NCBI GenBank assembly: GCA_003635315.1
Contig: PYJD01000012.1
Location: 46,477 to 94,804, forward strand
From: Candidatus Poribacteria bacterium
GTDB lineage: Bacteria > Poribacteria > WGA-4E > WGA-3G
Length of the DNA: 48,328 bases
Direction: 5' to 3'
In this document: piece by piece, positions 8,040 through 16,796 of the stretch
Layout of the letters: each line of letters opens with the position of its first letter
Position numbering within the stretch: position 1 is the first letter of the stretch
Program-made: the position numbers and the translations under genes
The notes under the pieces: model-generated
Seen by the model: the letters and a program-made list of their open reading frames with translations, nothing else
Told to the model about the DNA's origin: nothing
The model's database searches: none

Positions 8040-8888
8040 TTATGCATCTCCCTCTTCCAATTCTTTTCCTGTAAGGTATATAAATACATCTTCGAGTGTG
8101 GTGGTAGTCTTCTCTTTAGGTGGTGCCATTGCAAGTAATTCTTTCACAGTTCCGTCAGCAATAAACTTACCGTTATCAATAATGGCAACTCTATCACATA
8201 GTCTTTCAGCTTCAACCATATCATGGGTCGTCAATACAATAACAGCATTTCTGTCGTTCCGAATTTCTTCAATAAATGCTTGAACATCGCGTTTCGATTT
8301 TGGATCAAGCCCGGTGGTTGGTTCATCAAGTAGAAGAAGCATTGGGGTGGTTAACAATGCACGAGCAATCGCTACTTTCTGTTGCATACCTCTTGAAAGA
8401 GCTTCCATCTCCTCATCCATACGTTTAGCTTCAAAACCGAGTCGTTCTAATATGGATTCTGCTTTTTTATGTGCTTCTGAGGAGGATATACCGTAAAGAC
8501 GGGCAGCATAGATCAGATTCTCAGCAGATGAAAGACGTTTGAAAAATGATGCCTCTACAGATACACGATTCATTACACGTCTTACCTTCATACTATTTGA
8601 GACCACATCGTCACCGAACACATGTATTGTCCCAGAATCAGGGAGTAGAAGTGTTGAAATAAGTCGGATTAATGTGGATTTTCCGGATCCATTAGCTCCA
8701 AGAATTCCATAAATCTCACCGATATTAACATCCAGAGATATTCCATCTACTGCTCGAATAATCTCTTTTTCAGGTTTGAGTATTCTCTTAATCTTTTCAA
8801 AGAACCGTAGTTTATGTTCTGGTTTTTTCGACCGTTTAAAGTGTTTTGTAACATCTCGTACGGTTAAGCCGTATATGGGTGTTTCCAC
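8040..8888 (-). CDS. ABC exporter ATP-binding protein
   Basis: The ATPase of the ABC-2 exporter at 7230. Motifs (numbered from the GTG start): Walker A GANGSGKST at about 64-72, signature LSRGMQQ at about 164-170, Walker B MLLLLDEPTTGLD and H-loop TTHD. About 25 charged residues (KRSKKPEHKLRFFEKIKR) separate the first strand from the AVDGISL strand, longer than in most family members. I place the start at GTG 8888 because AAAGGA lies 6 nt upstream; TTG 8903 is an alternative that adds five residues. Confidence 0.9.
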   Translation of the reverse strand: METPIYGLTVRDVTKHFKRSKKPEHKLRFFEKIKRILKPEKEIIRAVDGISLDVNIGEIYGILGANGSGKSTLIRLISTLLLPDSGTIHVFGDDVVSNSMKVRRVMNRVSVEASFFKRLSSAENLIYAARLYGISSSEAHKKAESILERLGFEAKRMDEEMEALSRGMQQKVAIARALLTTPMLLLLDEPTTGLDPKSKRDVQAFIEEIRNDRNAVIVLTTHDMVEAERLCDRVAIIDNGKFIADGTVKELLAMAPPKEKTTTTLEDVFIYLTGKELEEGDA

Positions 8889-9036
8889 CTTATTTCCTTT
8901 CAATGTTGTTTTTTGATTGATATACTGTTGACATTTGAATATAGGTCATATAAATTATACTCAATTTTTTAGAGATATGAAATTTATTTGTAAAAATCTA
9001 TCATAGTAATTGACAGAAGGATATATTGGGGGAAAC

Positions 9037-10071
9037 ATGCAAACATCTACACATGAACCTTTTCGCGTTGGATTTCTAAACTGTGACTCCTATTCACATA
9101 TGCCTTTGTGGGCACCACATATAAATCCACGAGCAGGACAGAAAGATACACCGTTTACTGGAATGCGGGTTACCCACTGTTGGGATATCGAATATGATAA
9201 AGCCAAAGCAATTGCTGATTCATACGGTTGCGAGGTAGTAAAAAACTTTGATGATATGTTAGGTAAGGTGGATGGCATTATTTCCGGAGGTTACTATAAT
9301 CATCCATGGAATCATATCCTCCATGAACCGTATCTTGAGGCGGGATTACCGAACCTTATCAATCGTCCGTTTGCGAATTCTCTTGCAAAAGCACGGAAAA
9401 TGATTACACTCGCTGAAAAGAGTGGTGCAACAATCCTTGCCCCATCAAGTCATGAACATAACGATGCTATTTCTCGAGCAAAGGCATGGGCAAGTGACAA
9501 GCAGATAGTTTGTTATACTGCAACAAACTCTTTTGATGATTATCCTACCCACGGTATTCACGGGGTATATATGGTGTGCAAGGCGATAGTAGAGGCTGGA
9601 AATCCTGTTGTTTCCGTAGCCTATCGAGCTGATAGTTGGCACAGTCCTCCTGGAGTTATTACATTTGAACATGTAAATAGCGATGGACACCAGTTCTATG
9701 GAACATTACATCAGGTAAGTGGATCATGGGGAACTGTCCAAATACACACTTCTGAGGCTTACGGTGGGGAGAATTTTAGAATACATACCGGGAGTGGCTA
9801 TCCGTATGATAAGACTGAAATATGGTTGCCAACTATTTGGTCTTTCCAAAATATGGCATTGCACAACGAAATGACGCAAACCTTCGGACAGTTAATGCAC
9901 AAAACCAATGTTTTCCTTGCAGGATGGAGGTCCGTGTTAGAAAATGATGGAAATCCTGTGAAATTGACTGAAGTAGAGGAGGACTGGGAATCACCGGTAG
10001 AATTGCCAAATCACCCAGACCATAATACGGTAGAATTATTTAAGAAACAGTTCGGTGATGGGTCTCTATAG
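9037..10071 (+). CDS. Gfo/Idh/MocA-like oxidoreductase
   Basis: A 344-residue cytoplasmic protein resembling Gfo/Idh/MocA dehydrogenases. The order is an N-terminal Rossmann-like half (FRVGFLNCDSYSHMPLWAPH, DIEYDKAKAIADSYGCE, KVDGIISGGYYNHP, EAGLPNLINRPFANSLAKA) then an alpha/beta C-terminal half containing AYGGENFRIHTGSGYPYDKT. The usual GxGxxG dinucleotide loop is absent (VGFLNCDSYSHM), so redox activity is not assured. ATG 9037 has a GGGGG run 5 nt upstream and is preferred to TTG 9010. A sugar or polyol substrate is typical for the family. The gene is monocistronic and ends before a tandem repeat and a terminator. Confidence 0.7.
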   Translation: MQTSTHEPFRVGFLNCDSYSHMPLWAPHINPRAGQKDTPFTGMRVTHCWDIEYDKAKAIADSYGCEVVKNFDDMLGKVDGIISGGYYNHPWNHILHEPYLEAGLPNLINRPFANSLAKARKMITLAEKSGATILAPSSHEHNDAISRAKAWASDKQIVCYTATNSFDDYPTHGIHGVYMVCKAIVEAGNPVVSVAYRADSWHSPPGVITFEHVNSDGHQFYGTLHQVSGSWGTVQIHTSEAYGGENFRIHTGSGYPYDKTEIWLPTIWSFQNMALHNEMTQTFGQLMHKTNVFLAGWRSVLENDGNPVKLTEVEEDWESPVELPNHPDHNTVELFKKQFGDGSL

Positions 10072-10079
10072 CATCCATA

Positions 10080-10232
10080 CAGAATGTGCTACAACTTACA
10101 CAACCACACAATCTAACAGAATGTGCTACATAACACAATCTAACAGAATGTGCTACATAACACAATCTAACAGAATGTGCTACATAACACAATCTAACAG
10201 AATGTGCTACATAACACAATCTAACAGAATGT
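10080..10232. repeat. Tandem repeat, 27-bp unit
   Basis: Four identical 27-bp units (10117-10143, 10144-10170, 10171-10197, 10198-10224), each beginning CAGAATGTGCTACATA and ending CACAATCTAA. A diverged, longer first unit lies at 10080-10116 and the start of a sixth at 10225-10232. Perfect identity suggests recent expansion. The unit length is divisible by three, so an open frame runs through it, but that frame starts inside the upstream gene and has no ribosome site. Confidence 0.92.
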
Positions 10233-10260
10233 CTATTATTGGAGAAGGTATCGTATAGAA

Positions 10261-10310
10261 CAACACCGTTATTATATACACAACAGTATACTAATAACGG
10301 TGTTGTTTTA
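10261..10310. terminator. Bidirectional intrinsic terminator
   Basis: CAACACCGTTATTA (10261-10274) and its exact complement TAATAACGGTGTTG (10292-10305) make a 14-bp perfect stem with a 17-nt loop followed by TTTTA. It separates the plus-strand oxidoreductase from the minus-strand LamG gene. Confidence 0.85.
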
Positions 10311-10359
10311 CTTACGCTGAATGTTATAGATCAATAATCAGAAGGAATCGAAATTCAAC

Positions 10360-11109
10360 TTACCTTTTTACACGTGCCCAAGTTGTTGCAATTTTCCCAT
10401 GAGGATCGACAGCTGCAGCATTTGGATCCATACTAAGTTCGATCTCTTTTTCAGATAAGGCTTTATCCCAAACCATTACTTCGTCAATGAGACCGTTGAA
10501 TTTCTGTCCAGTATTTCCCCAAGAACCCACCATCGTATTTCCTGCTGTACCCTTATATAGAGACCTATCTTTGTCTTCGGCTTTCTGTTCACCGTTTATG
10601 AAGATTCTACGGGTTTTCTCATCTGCATCTAACCAGAAACAGATATGGGACCATTCTTTTGCTTTTACAGCAGCAGCTGCGTCCAGGTCATTACCATAAA
10701 ACCCCATACGGACGGTGCCATTGTTGTAAATCCTGTAGTGTAAGCTTGTGTTAGTAGCATTAACTTGTGTCTGAGTAAACACACACTGTTGGTCACCACC
10801 AGTCAATTCAGGTTTTGCCCACAATGTTACCGTAAAACTCTTGTCATTTAATGGAACATGGGGTGCTTTAATTTCGCCAGCTTGACTAAACTTTGCAGCA
10901 TTTCCAACTTTCCCTTCCACAAAATCAACCTTACCAACTACTTCTCCATCGTTCTTATGTGGTCCTAAATCTTCGACGTCTTGTCCCTTATCATTGTCAA
11001 AGGAGAAATAAATCAGTAGTTCTTTATCTTTAATTTTAAATGCTGATGCGTGAAAAGAAATCAGAAAAAGACTTGTAATTATGAGTAAAGACAATATAAC
11101 CTTATACAT
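10360..11109 (-). CDS. Secreted LamG-like (concanavalin-fold) protein
   Basis: A 249-residue exported protein. Residues 1-23 are a signal peptide cleaved near HASA-FK. The rest is a Laminin_G_3 jelly-roll: YFSFDNDKGQDVEDLGPHKN, GKVGNAAKF, KSFTVTLWAKP, WSHICFWLDADEKTRRIFING and FNGLIDEVMVWDKALSEKEI are the usual strand markers. Such domains bind glycans or proteins at the cell surface. A short C-terminal tail (GKIATTWARVKR) follows the fold. GGAGGT lies 7 nt before the start. Confidence 0.85.
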   Translation of the reverse strand: MYKVILSLLIITSLFLISFHASAFKIKDKELLIYFSFDNDKGQDVEDLGPHKNDGEVVGKVDFVEGKVGNAAKFSQAGEIKAPHVPLNDKSFTVTLWAKPELTGGDQQCVFTQTQVNATNTSLHYRIYNNGTVRMGFYGNDLDAAAAVKAKEWSHICFWLDADEKTRRIFINGEQKAEDKDRSLYKGTAGNTMVGSWGNTGQKFNGLIDEVMVWDKALSEKEIELSMDPNAAAVDPHGKIATTWARVKR

Positions 11110-11232
11110 TGTAGACCTCCAAATTTATTGAAAATTGTAAATAGTGACTTATATTGAAAGATACATTTTTTACCTGTAAAGAATCTATAATGTTTGTGTC
11201 TAATATATGATAACTATCTCTATGATGAAAAA

Positions 11233-12129
11233 TTATACAAATTCTCTGTTCCAATCATGGTGTGATTTTGCAACCGATTCTGGATTTTTGTGACTTCGTG
11301 CAATAAAACCGGGAACACTTTCACGACCTGTCGGAAGTCCAATTTGACTATACCGTGTATCAACACTCCATCTGACGGTTTCACTTGTGTTGGGAAGACC
11401 CCTATGAACAACACGTTCACTCGTAAGTAAGATATCACCCACATCAAGTTCAGTAGTTATAATATCCCCCGGTGGTAATTCCTGTTCACTAATACCTTTC
11501 CCACCCGTATGACCAGGAGTTTGTTCATGAAAATTGTGTGCAATGAGATCAAACTTATGTGAACCGCGGATTACCTGCATACATCCATTCTCTTCATGAG
11601 CTTGTGCCAGAGGTAACCACACATTCACAACAAGAGTATCCGCTGCCTCATCTGGGTTGAGATATGCTAAGTCCTGATGCCAAGGAATCACTGTTATGGC
11701 TTGTTTAGGTAGTTTCGCACGGAAATTAAACTGAGGATGCGCAAATATCTCTTGGCCGATAAGAGATCCTACAACATCCAGCAATTCGGGAGCTGTTCGA
11801 AGAATGAACATTCCAGCGGTACGAATTTTCTGATTGCTAAAATTATTACGCCAGATCCAGTTGAGATCGGAGGACGCATGTGATACCTTACCTAATCGTA
11901 TATCAAATGGTTCGTCATCAAAGGTTTTTGATGGATCCAGAACACCATGTTCGACAGCTGCTTGAACACCATCCTCAACCATTCTTGTCAATTCCTCAAT
12001 TAAGGGTTGGAGTGCTTGGTTAGGTAGGACATTTCTAATGAGTAAAAAACCGTCATCATGAAACTGTTGTTTCTGCTCATCAGTGAGTCCAACTGATTGT
12101 CCGTTTCCAGAGTTCTGTTTGGTAGCCAT
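11233..12129 (-). CDS. PhyH-family Fe(II)/2-oxoglutarate dioxygenase
   Basis: A 298-residue phytanoyl-CoA dioxygenase-like oxygenase. The facial triad is visible as WHQD (His151, Asp153) and VHRG (His242), with RWSVDTRY (Arg254) as the likely 2-oxoglutarate anchor. FHDDGFLLIRNVL near 23-35 is the family's N-terminal marker. The substrate is unknown; this family is greatly expanded in Poribacteria-like genomes. GGAG lies 7-8 nt upstream of the ATG. It is the last gene of a MOSC-nagB-PhyH transcription unit, 24 bp after nagB. Confidence 0.88.
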   Translation of the reverse strand: MATKQNSGNGQSVGLTDEQKQQFHDDGFLLIRNVLPNQALQPLIEELTRMVEDGVQAAVEHGVLDPSKTFDDEPFDIRLGKVSHASSDLNWIWRNNFSNQKIRTAGMFILRTAPELLDVVGSLIGQEIFAHPQFNFRAKLPKQAITVIPWHQDLAYLNPDEAADTLVVNVWLPLAQAHEENGCMQVIRGSHKFDLIAHNFHEQTPGHTGGKGISEQELPPGDIITTELDVGDILLTSERVVHRGLPNTSETVRWSVDTRYSQIGLPTGRESVPGFIARSHKNPESVAKSHHDWNREFV

Positions 12130-12153
12130 TAAGAATCTCCGTGAAGGGTGTGA

Positions 12154-12885
12154 TTATAGGAGCGATGCGGAACCATTATCCAGATATACAGTACAATCGT
12201 TATGATTTTGTAATATGGATGCTGGATGCATGGGGGTTATCTCTCCATGTACACAATTTCGCACTGCCTCTGCCTTCCGTTCCTCAGGTACAGTACATAT
12301 TATCGACTTGGATTTCATAATCTGATTTATAGACATTGAAATAGCGTGGGTTGGCACATCCTCTAATCCATTGAACCAACCTTCCCCAACCTGTTGTAAT
12401 CTACATGCTTCATCTAATTCTACAATGATATACGGGTCTTCAGTTTCAAAATCGGCAGGGGGATCATTAAAAGCCAGATGTCCATTTTCACCGATTCCAA
12501 CAAATGCAACATCAATTTGGTGCTGCAAAATAAGTTGATTGAGTCGATTGCATTCAGCTTGAGGGTTATCCGCCATACCATTCAGAAAATGAACAGTTCC
12601 TGGATGAACGACATCTACTAATCGGTCTTGAAGATATTTACAAAAACTGGCTGGATGCGAATCAGGTATCCCGATATATTCATCAAGATGAAACATTGTT
12701 GTTTTTGACCAGTCAATAGCATTATCCGAGGTAAGTGTGCCAAGAAAGTCAAACTGTGATGCACCTGTAGCCACAATAAAACTTGCATGTCCATTGTTAG
12801 ATATTGCATCGCACAGTTTTATACTTGCTGCTTCAGCGGCAGCTTTGCTTGTATCCAGTTTTGATGACGCCTTAAATACATTCAT
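12154..12885 (-). CDS. nagB: Glucosamine-6-phosphate deaminase-like (NagB family)
   Basis: A 243-residue sugar-phosphate isomerase/deaminase of the NagB family; the canonical enzyme turns glucosamine-6-P into fructose-6-P and ammonia. The phosphate loop ATGASQ (39-44), FHLDEY (65-70, with the ring-opening Asp68) and FVGIGENGHLAFNDP (128-142, His136) are visible. In the E. coli enzyme the equivalent of GENGH is GVDGH, so the catalytic-dyad Asp141 position is Asn134 here, and Glu148 is Asp141. This subgroup may prefer another amino-sugar phosphate. The ATG overlaps the MOSC stop (ATGA), implying translational coupling. Confidence 0.82.
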   Translation of the reverse strand: MNVFKASSKLDTSKAAAEAASIKLCDAISNNGHASFIVATGASQFDFLGTLTSDNAIDWSKTTMFHLDEYIGIPDSHPASFCKYLQDRLVDVVHPGTVHFLNGMADNPQAECNRLNQLILQHQIDVAFVGIGENGHLAFNDPPADFETEDPYIIVELDEACRLQQVGEGWFNGLEDVPTHAISMSINQIMKSKSIICTVPEERKAEAVRNCVHGEITPMHPASILQNHNDCTVYLDNGSASLL

Positions 12886-13523
12886 AGGTTTAAGAGTCTA
12901 TTGAAATCTTTCTTCCAACTTGGACTAAGTGCAGGTTGTCTTATAGCCTTTGTAATTCCTTCATGGTTGTTTGTATCAAAATACCGTAGGGAAAGGATAT
13001 CTGTGACACTCATCGGATCTGAAGATACATCTACCCGTTCTATCTCATCATGTGCTGTTATCTCACCTTCCTCAATAACTCGAAAATAGAAACCAACGCG
13101 TTTACTTTGTAGGAATATCTTCGGGAATTCAGCAGAACCCATTTTATGACCTAATTTGAAACAAGGAACACGGGGTTGTGTAATTTGAAGTCTCACGGTG
13201 GATCCAATTTTGAATATATCACCGATATGTACTTCATCCTCAAGCATACCTTCCACAGTTAGATTCTCACCGAACTGACCAAAAGACAAATCATCTCTTC
13301 CTAATGTTTCTTGCCAATGTTTATAATGCTCTATAGGGTATCCGTATATTGCCTTGTATGTACCACCATGTACCTTTAAATCGCCTTGTCCATCACCATC
13401 AATGTTCATTTCTCTTAGCATGACAGTTCCAGACACCGGTTCTTTAAAAATACCGGTATAAATTATTTTTCCTTCATGACTAATCGGTTTCGGTTTTGAT
13501 ACGTTAATGGATAACAATCGCAT
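12882..13523 (-). CDS. MOSC domain protein (YiiM-like)
   Basis: A 213-residue MOSC protein. GDGQGDLKVHGGTYKAIYGY near 43-62, FGENLTVEG near 84-92 and the Cys-bearing motif QPRVPCFKLG (Cys121) identify the family. YiiM-type members use molybdenum cofactor to reduce N-hydroxylated substrates; whether this one does is inferred. It is the first gene of the MOSC-nagB-PhyH unit. There is no Shine-Dalgarno; the predicted transcription start lies only about 4 nt before the ATG, so the mRNA may be leaderless. Confidence 0.85.
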   Translation of the reverse strand: MRLLSINVSKPKPISHEGKIIYTGIFKEPVSGTVMLREMNIDGDGQGDLKVHGGTYKAIYGYPIEHYKHWQETLGRDDLSFGQFGENLTVEGMLEDEVHIGDIFKIGSTVRLQITQPRVPCFKLGHKMGSAEFPKIFLQSKRVGFYFRVIEEGEITAHDEIERVDVSSDPMSVTDILSLRYFDTNNHEGITKAIRQPALSPSWKKDFNRLLNL

Positions 13524-13533
13524 GATGTGGTTA

Positions 13534-13562
13534 AATATAACGACTTGTTATATTTGTGTCAA
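13534..13562 (-). promoter_or_regulatory. Sigma-70 type promoter of MOSC-nagB-PhyH
   Basis: TTGACA (13562-13557) and TATATT (13539-13534) with a 17-bp spacer on the minus strand. The expected start near 13527 would leave almost no untranslated leader before ATG 13523. Confidence 0.7.
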
Positions 13563-13856
13563 GAAAAAACAGTTAATATACGATAGGGTATCAATTTTAA
13601 CCAATATAGGTTTCTACTGTAGGTGTGATCGATGAAATGCGAAGTAAAATAAGTAGTGGATTTAGAATTCCCTCCTCACACAACAGGATCTGATAAAATA
13701 GAAGAACTAAATCTGTTAAATTTCAAAAATAAAAGATAAATTGAGGGAATCTTAAGTGAAAATAAGATATTTTAGTATGAATGCAGATTATGCACCCTTT
13801 TCCAATCAAAAATACGTCACTAATTATCGTAAATAGTCTTTTTGTGGAGACCTCCA
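13563..13856. other. Intergenic region between divergent MOSC and sigma genes
   Basis: About 290 bp without a gene. ATTCCCTC (near 13669) and GAGGGAAT (near 13743) form an 8-bp inverted pair 65 bp apart. No consensus promoter for the sigma gene was found, which fits control by an alternative sigma factor, possibly the ECF factor itself. Confidence 0.4.
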
Positions 13857-16763
13857 ATGGAAAAAGATGATGTTGTACTAATAGATAAAATCTTGGCAGG
13901 GGATGATACAGCCTTCAGTCAAATAGTCAACAAGTACCAAAAGAGTGTTCACGCCTTGGTTTGGCGGAAGACTGGGGATTTTCAAGTAGCAGAAGAAATT
14001 GCCCAGGACACATTTCTCCAAGCATACCAAAAACTTGCCACACTAAAGAATCGCACACAATTCGCAGGTTGGTTATATGTAATAGCCAGTAATCTTTGTT
14101 CGGATTGGCAAAGAAGGAAGAAACCCAATATGCAATCTTTAGAAGCCACCAATACAGACAATCTTGATAGAACATCGTATGAAAACTATGTTACAGAACA
14201 ACGTGAGAAGGCAGCAACAGAACGACGTCAGGAAATTGTAAAAAACCTATTAAATAAACTACCAGAGAGTGAACGCACTGTTGTAACACTTTTCTACCTT
14301 GGGGAGATGACATCTGAAGCAATTAGTAAGTTTTTAGGTGTTTCGGTGAATACGATTAAGAGCAGACTCAGAAGGGCGCGGAAACGGTTGCAAAAGGAAG
14401 AACCTATGATTCGTGAAACACTTGGTGCGGTTACACTACCAGTTGATTTTACAGAGAATATTATGGAGAAAATCACAAGAATTAATCCAACCCCACCCTC
14501 AAATGTTAAACCAATAATTCCTGTCTCTGTTTTAGGAACTGCAGCTATTTTAGTTATGTTACTTATAGGTGTAGCAAGTCAAATTCTCTCTAATTTTCAA
14601 AGATCTTATAGTCTTGATGCAGAATCACATCCTGTAATAGAGATTTTTGATTCAGCAATACCTATAGATATTCAGATTCTGCCAGAACCGAAACGTAAAA
14701 TCGGTAATGTTGTCCTTGCCAATAAGCGTAATGGAACAGATGATGAACGTACAGAAGCAATCCAATCAACTCAGAATCAACTGGATTCATCAGAAAATTC
14801 ATCAATTCTGACTACACATTGGACTCAGAACCAAGGTCCTCAAACGGGTGATATACTCACACTATTCCAGACATCTAAAGGAGACATTTTAGGTATAGCA
14901 CCGACTGGAATCTATAAAGTCAAAGAGAATGCTTATGAATGGATGCTCCTAAACAATACAGTGCCAATCTATGAGTATTTTGACATGCCAATGGCAGAAC
15001 ATAAACATAGTCTCTATCTCGTTTCTACAGAGGAGATATATGCTTCATACGATGATGGAATTTCTTGGGTTTCAATCGGTCCTCGTCCAATCGGTAGTGT
15101 TTTAAAATTGCTAATTATTGATGATGCATTTTATTTAGTTTTAGATGATGGAATATATAGGTCAACCAACAAAGGTAAATTATGGAGTTTATATAACAGT
15201 GGATTAGAAGATACAGAAATTACTGCAGCAACTTCTATAGGGAATGTGGTGTTTATTGGTACAGAACAAGGAGTATTTCGATTACAATCCGATACATGGG
15301 AACAATTAACAATTGGTAAATATAAAAAAGTCACTAATTTGTTAATATCAGAGAATACGGTGTACCTTGGAATGGTTCCTGTTGATTCTGAAGTCTCGCC
15401 TACAGAACAAAAAAGAAAGTTAGTTAGAGAGATGTTACGTGGTGAAAATTCAAAACAGTGGGAACTTTTTCGATCTGAAGATTTAGGTGGGACATGGACA
15501 AAAATTACACCAAGGGGTAGAAGCATATTTGAAAGATTGCCATTTGGTGTTAAGGTTATGGTTGCTGATAATACCATATTAGTCATTGGGAGTAATACCT
15601 ACCGTTCAATTGATAACGGAATAACTTGGGAAAACCTTGGATTTGACATTGATTCAATGAACTCTATTGATAAAACAGGATTGGCAGTAAATCAAGAGAC
15701 ATTCTATACACATGGTTTCAAAGGTATAAGACGTACTAATGATGCTGGTGATTCCTGGAATCTTTTTATGAATGGGATAGTAGGTACAGGGATTGAGGAA
15801 TTAACCTCCTTCAACAATAAATTGTATGGATATTCAAAACATGGAATTTACATATCTTCGGATGATGGAGATACATGGGAGTTCTTCAACAAACAATCGG
15901 ATAACATCATGGATATTTTAACTGCTAACCCTTTTTTCACAGTCATTGATAATTCTCTAATTGGTTTTGTCTATGATAATGAAAAGAATAGTATCCGTAT
16001 ATGTAAATTATCAGAGAGTGAGAATAAACTAATACCAATTGAAACATTGCCAGCAATTAATTATAACAATGTATTGTCAAATACGATGATCAATGAAACA
16101 ACAAATTCAAATGAATATTCTAATTCAATAGACTTGTTGAATAGTAGAGTTCGTTTAGTTGAAGAAATGATAGGTATTCCAGAAACAGGAGGATTTGCAT
16201 TCAGCGATAAGACTTTCTATGTAACCTATTACCAGAAATTACTTAAACTAACACAGGGTGAAACTAAATGGAAGGATACAGGTTTGGCTGTTAAGGAAAC
16301 GCGTTCTTATATGGGATTTCGTTTAAAAGCTTCTGGTCAGACAGTCTATGTTGCAAGAGAGGATGGACAACTATTCCGATCAATGGATGCTGGAGAAAGT
16401 TGGAATAATATCACAAGTCAACTACCTCTGACATTTAAGCGATTTAATGAGATTGCTTTTTCCGGTACAACCCACTATGTCGCAACAGATTCTGGTGTTG
16501 TGATGATGGAATCAGGTCCTGAATGGTATGTTATTAAAGATAAAAAAGAAGAAATAATTGTCATGGATACTATAACGAATTTTAATTCTAATGTCTATGG
16601 TGCATGTCCATCTGGAATTTATTCTATGGATAATGGTGTGTGGGAAAGAATTTCACCAGAGCTTCCTGATAACGTGACTGACATGGAAATTCATAATGGC
16701 AAGTTTTTTATAGTAACTAAACGACGTGGAATGTTTACCATTCCAATTGAGTTACATAATTGA
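13857..16763 (+). CDS. ECF sigma factor fused to membrane anchor and beta-propeller
   Basis: A 968-residue fusion. Residues 1-90 carry sigma region 2 (AFSQIVNKYQKSVHALVWRK, AEEIAQDTFLQAYQKL, FAGWLYVIASNLCSDWQRR). Residues 128-180 carry region 4 with the helix-turn-helix TSEAISKFLGVSVNTIKSRL. A single transmembrane segment spans about 219-244. The remaining 700 residues are BNR/sortilin-type repeats with Asp-box-like motifs (YRSIDNGITW, RRTNDAGDSW, ISSDDGDTW, FRSMDAGESW), predicted to form one or more propellers outside the membrane. The layout implies a tethered sigma factor whose outer domain senses something. ATG 13857 has GGAG 7 nt upstream; TTG 13842 is less likely. No anti-sigma gene is adjacent. 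Confidence 0.85.
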   Translation: MEKDDVVLIDKILAGDDTAFSQIVNKYQKSVHALVWRKTGDFQVAEEIAQDTFLQAYQKLATLKNRTQFAGWLYVIASNLCSDWQRRKKPNMQSLEATNTDNLDRTSYENYVTEQREKAATERRQEIVKNLLNKLPESERTVVTLFYLGEMTSEAISKFLGVSVNTIKSRLRRARKRLQKEEPMIRETLGAVTLPVDFTENIMEKITRINPTPPSNVKPIIPVSVLGTAAILVMLLIGVASQILSNFQRSYSLDAESHPVIEIFDSAIPIDIQILPEPKRKIGNVVLANKRNGTDDERTEAIQSTQNQLDSSENSSILTTHWTQNQGPQTGDILTLFQTSKGDILGIAPTGIYKVKENAYEWMLLNNTVPIYEYFDMPMAEHKHSLYLVSTEEIYASYDDGISWVSIGPRPIGSVLKLLIIDDAFYLVLDDGIYRSTNKGKLWSLYNSGLEDTEITAATSIGNVVFIGTEQGVFRLQSDTWEQLTIGKYKKVTNLLISENTVYLGMVPVDSEVSPTEQKRKLVREMLRGENSKQWELFRSEDLGGTWTKITPRGRSIFERLPFGVKVMVADNTILVIGSNTYRSIDNGITWENLGFDIDSMNSIDKTGLAVNQETFYTHGFKGIRRTNDAGDSWNLFMNGIVGTGIEELTSFNNKLYGYSKHGIYISSDDGDTWEFFNKQSDNIMDILTANPFFTVIDNSLIGFVYDNEKNSIRICKLSESENKLIPIETLPAINYNNVLSNTMINETTNSNEYSNSIDLLNSRVRLVEEMIGIPETGGFAFSDKTFYVTYYQKLLKLTQGETKWKDTGLAVKETRSYMGFRLKASGQTVYVAREDGQLFRSMDAGESWNNITSQLPLTFKRFNEIAFSGTTHYVATDSGVVMMESGPEWYVIKDKKEEIIVMDTITNFNSNVYGACPSGIYSMDNGVWERISPELPDNVTDMEIHNGKFFIVTKRRGMFTIPIELHN

Positions 16764-16796
16764 AGTCTAATAATCAAATACATTGAGGATAGAAAA

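Noticed and set aside
8928..8961. TTGACA followed by TATAAA or TATACT before the Gfo/Idh-like gene
   Set aside because: Spacers are 15 and 22 bp, and the other promoters here are all 17 bp, so the pair was not called.
10055..10258. Open frame through the 27-bp tandem repeat (ITQSNRMCY units)
   Set aside because: It starts within the oxidoreductase gene in another frame and lacks a ribosome site. The frame stays open only because the unit length is a multiple of three.
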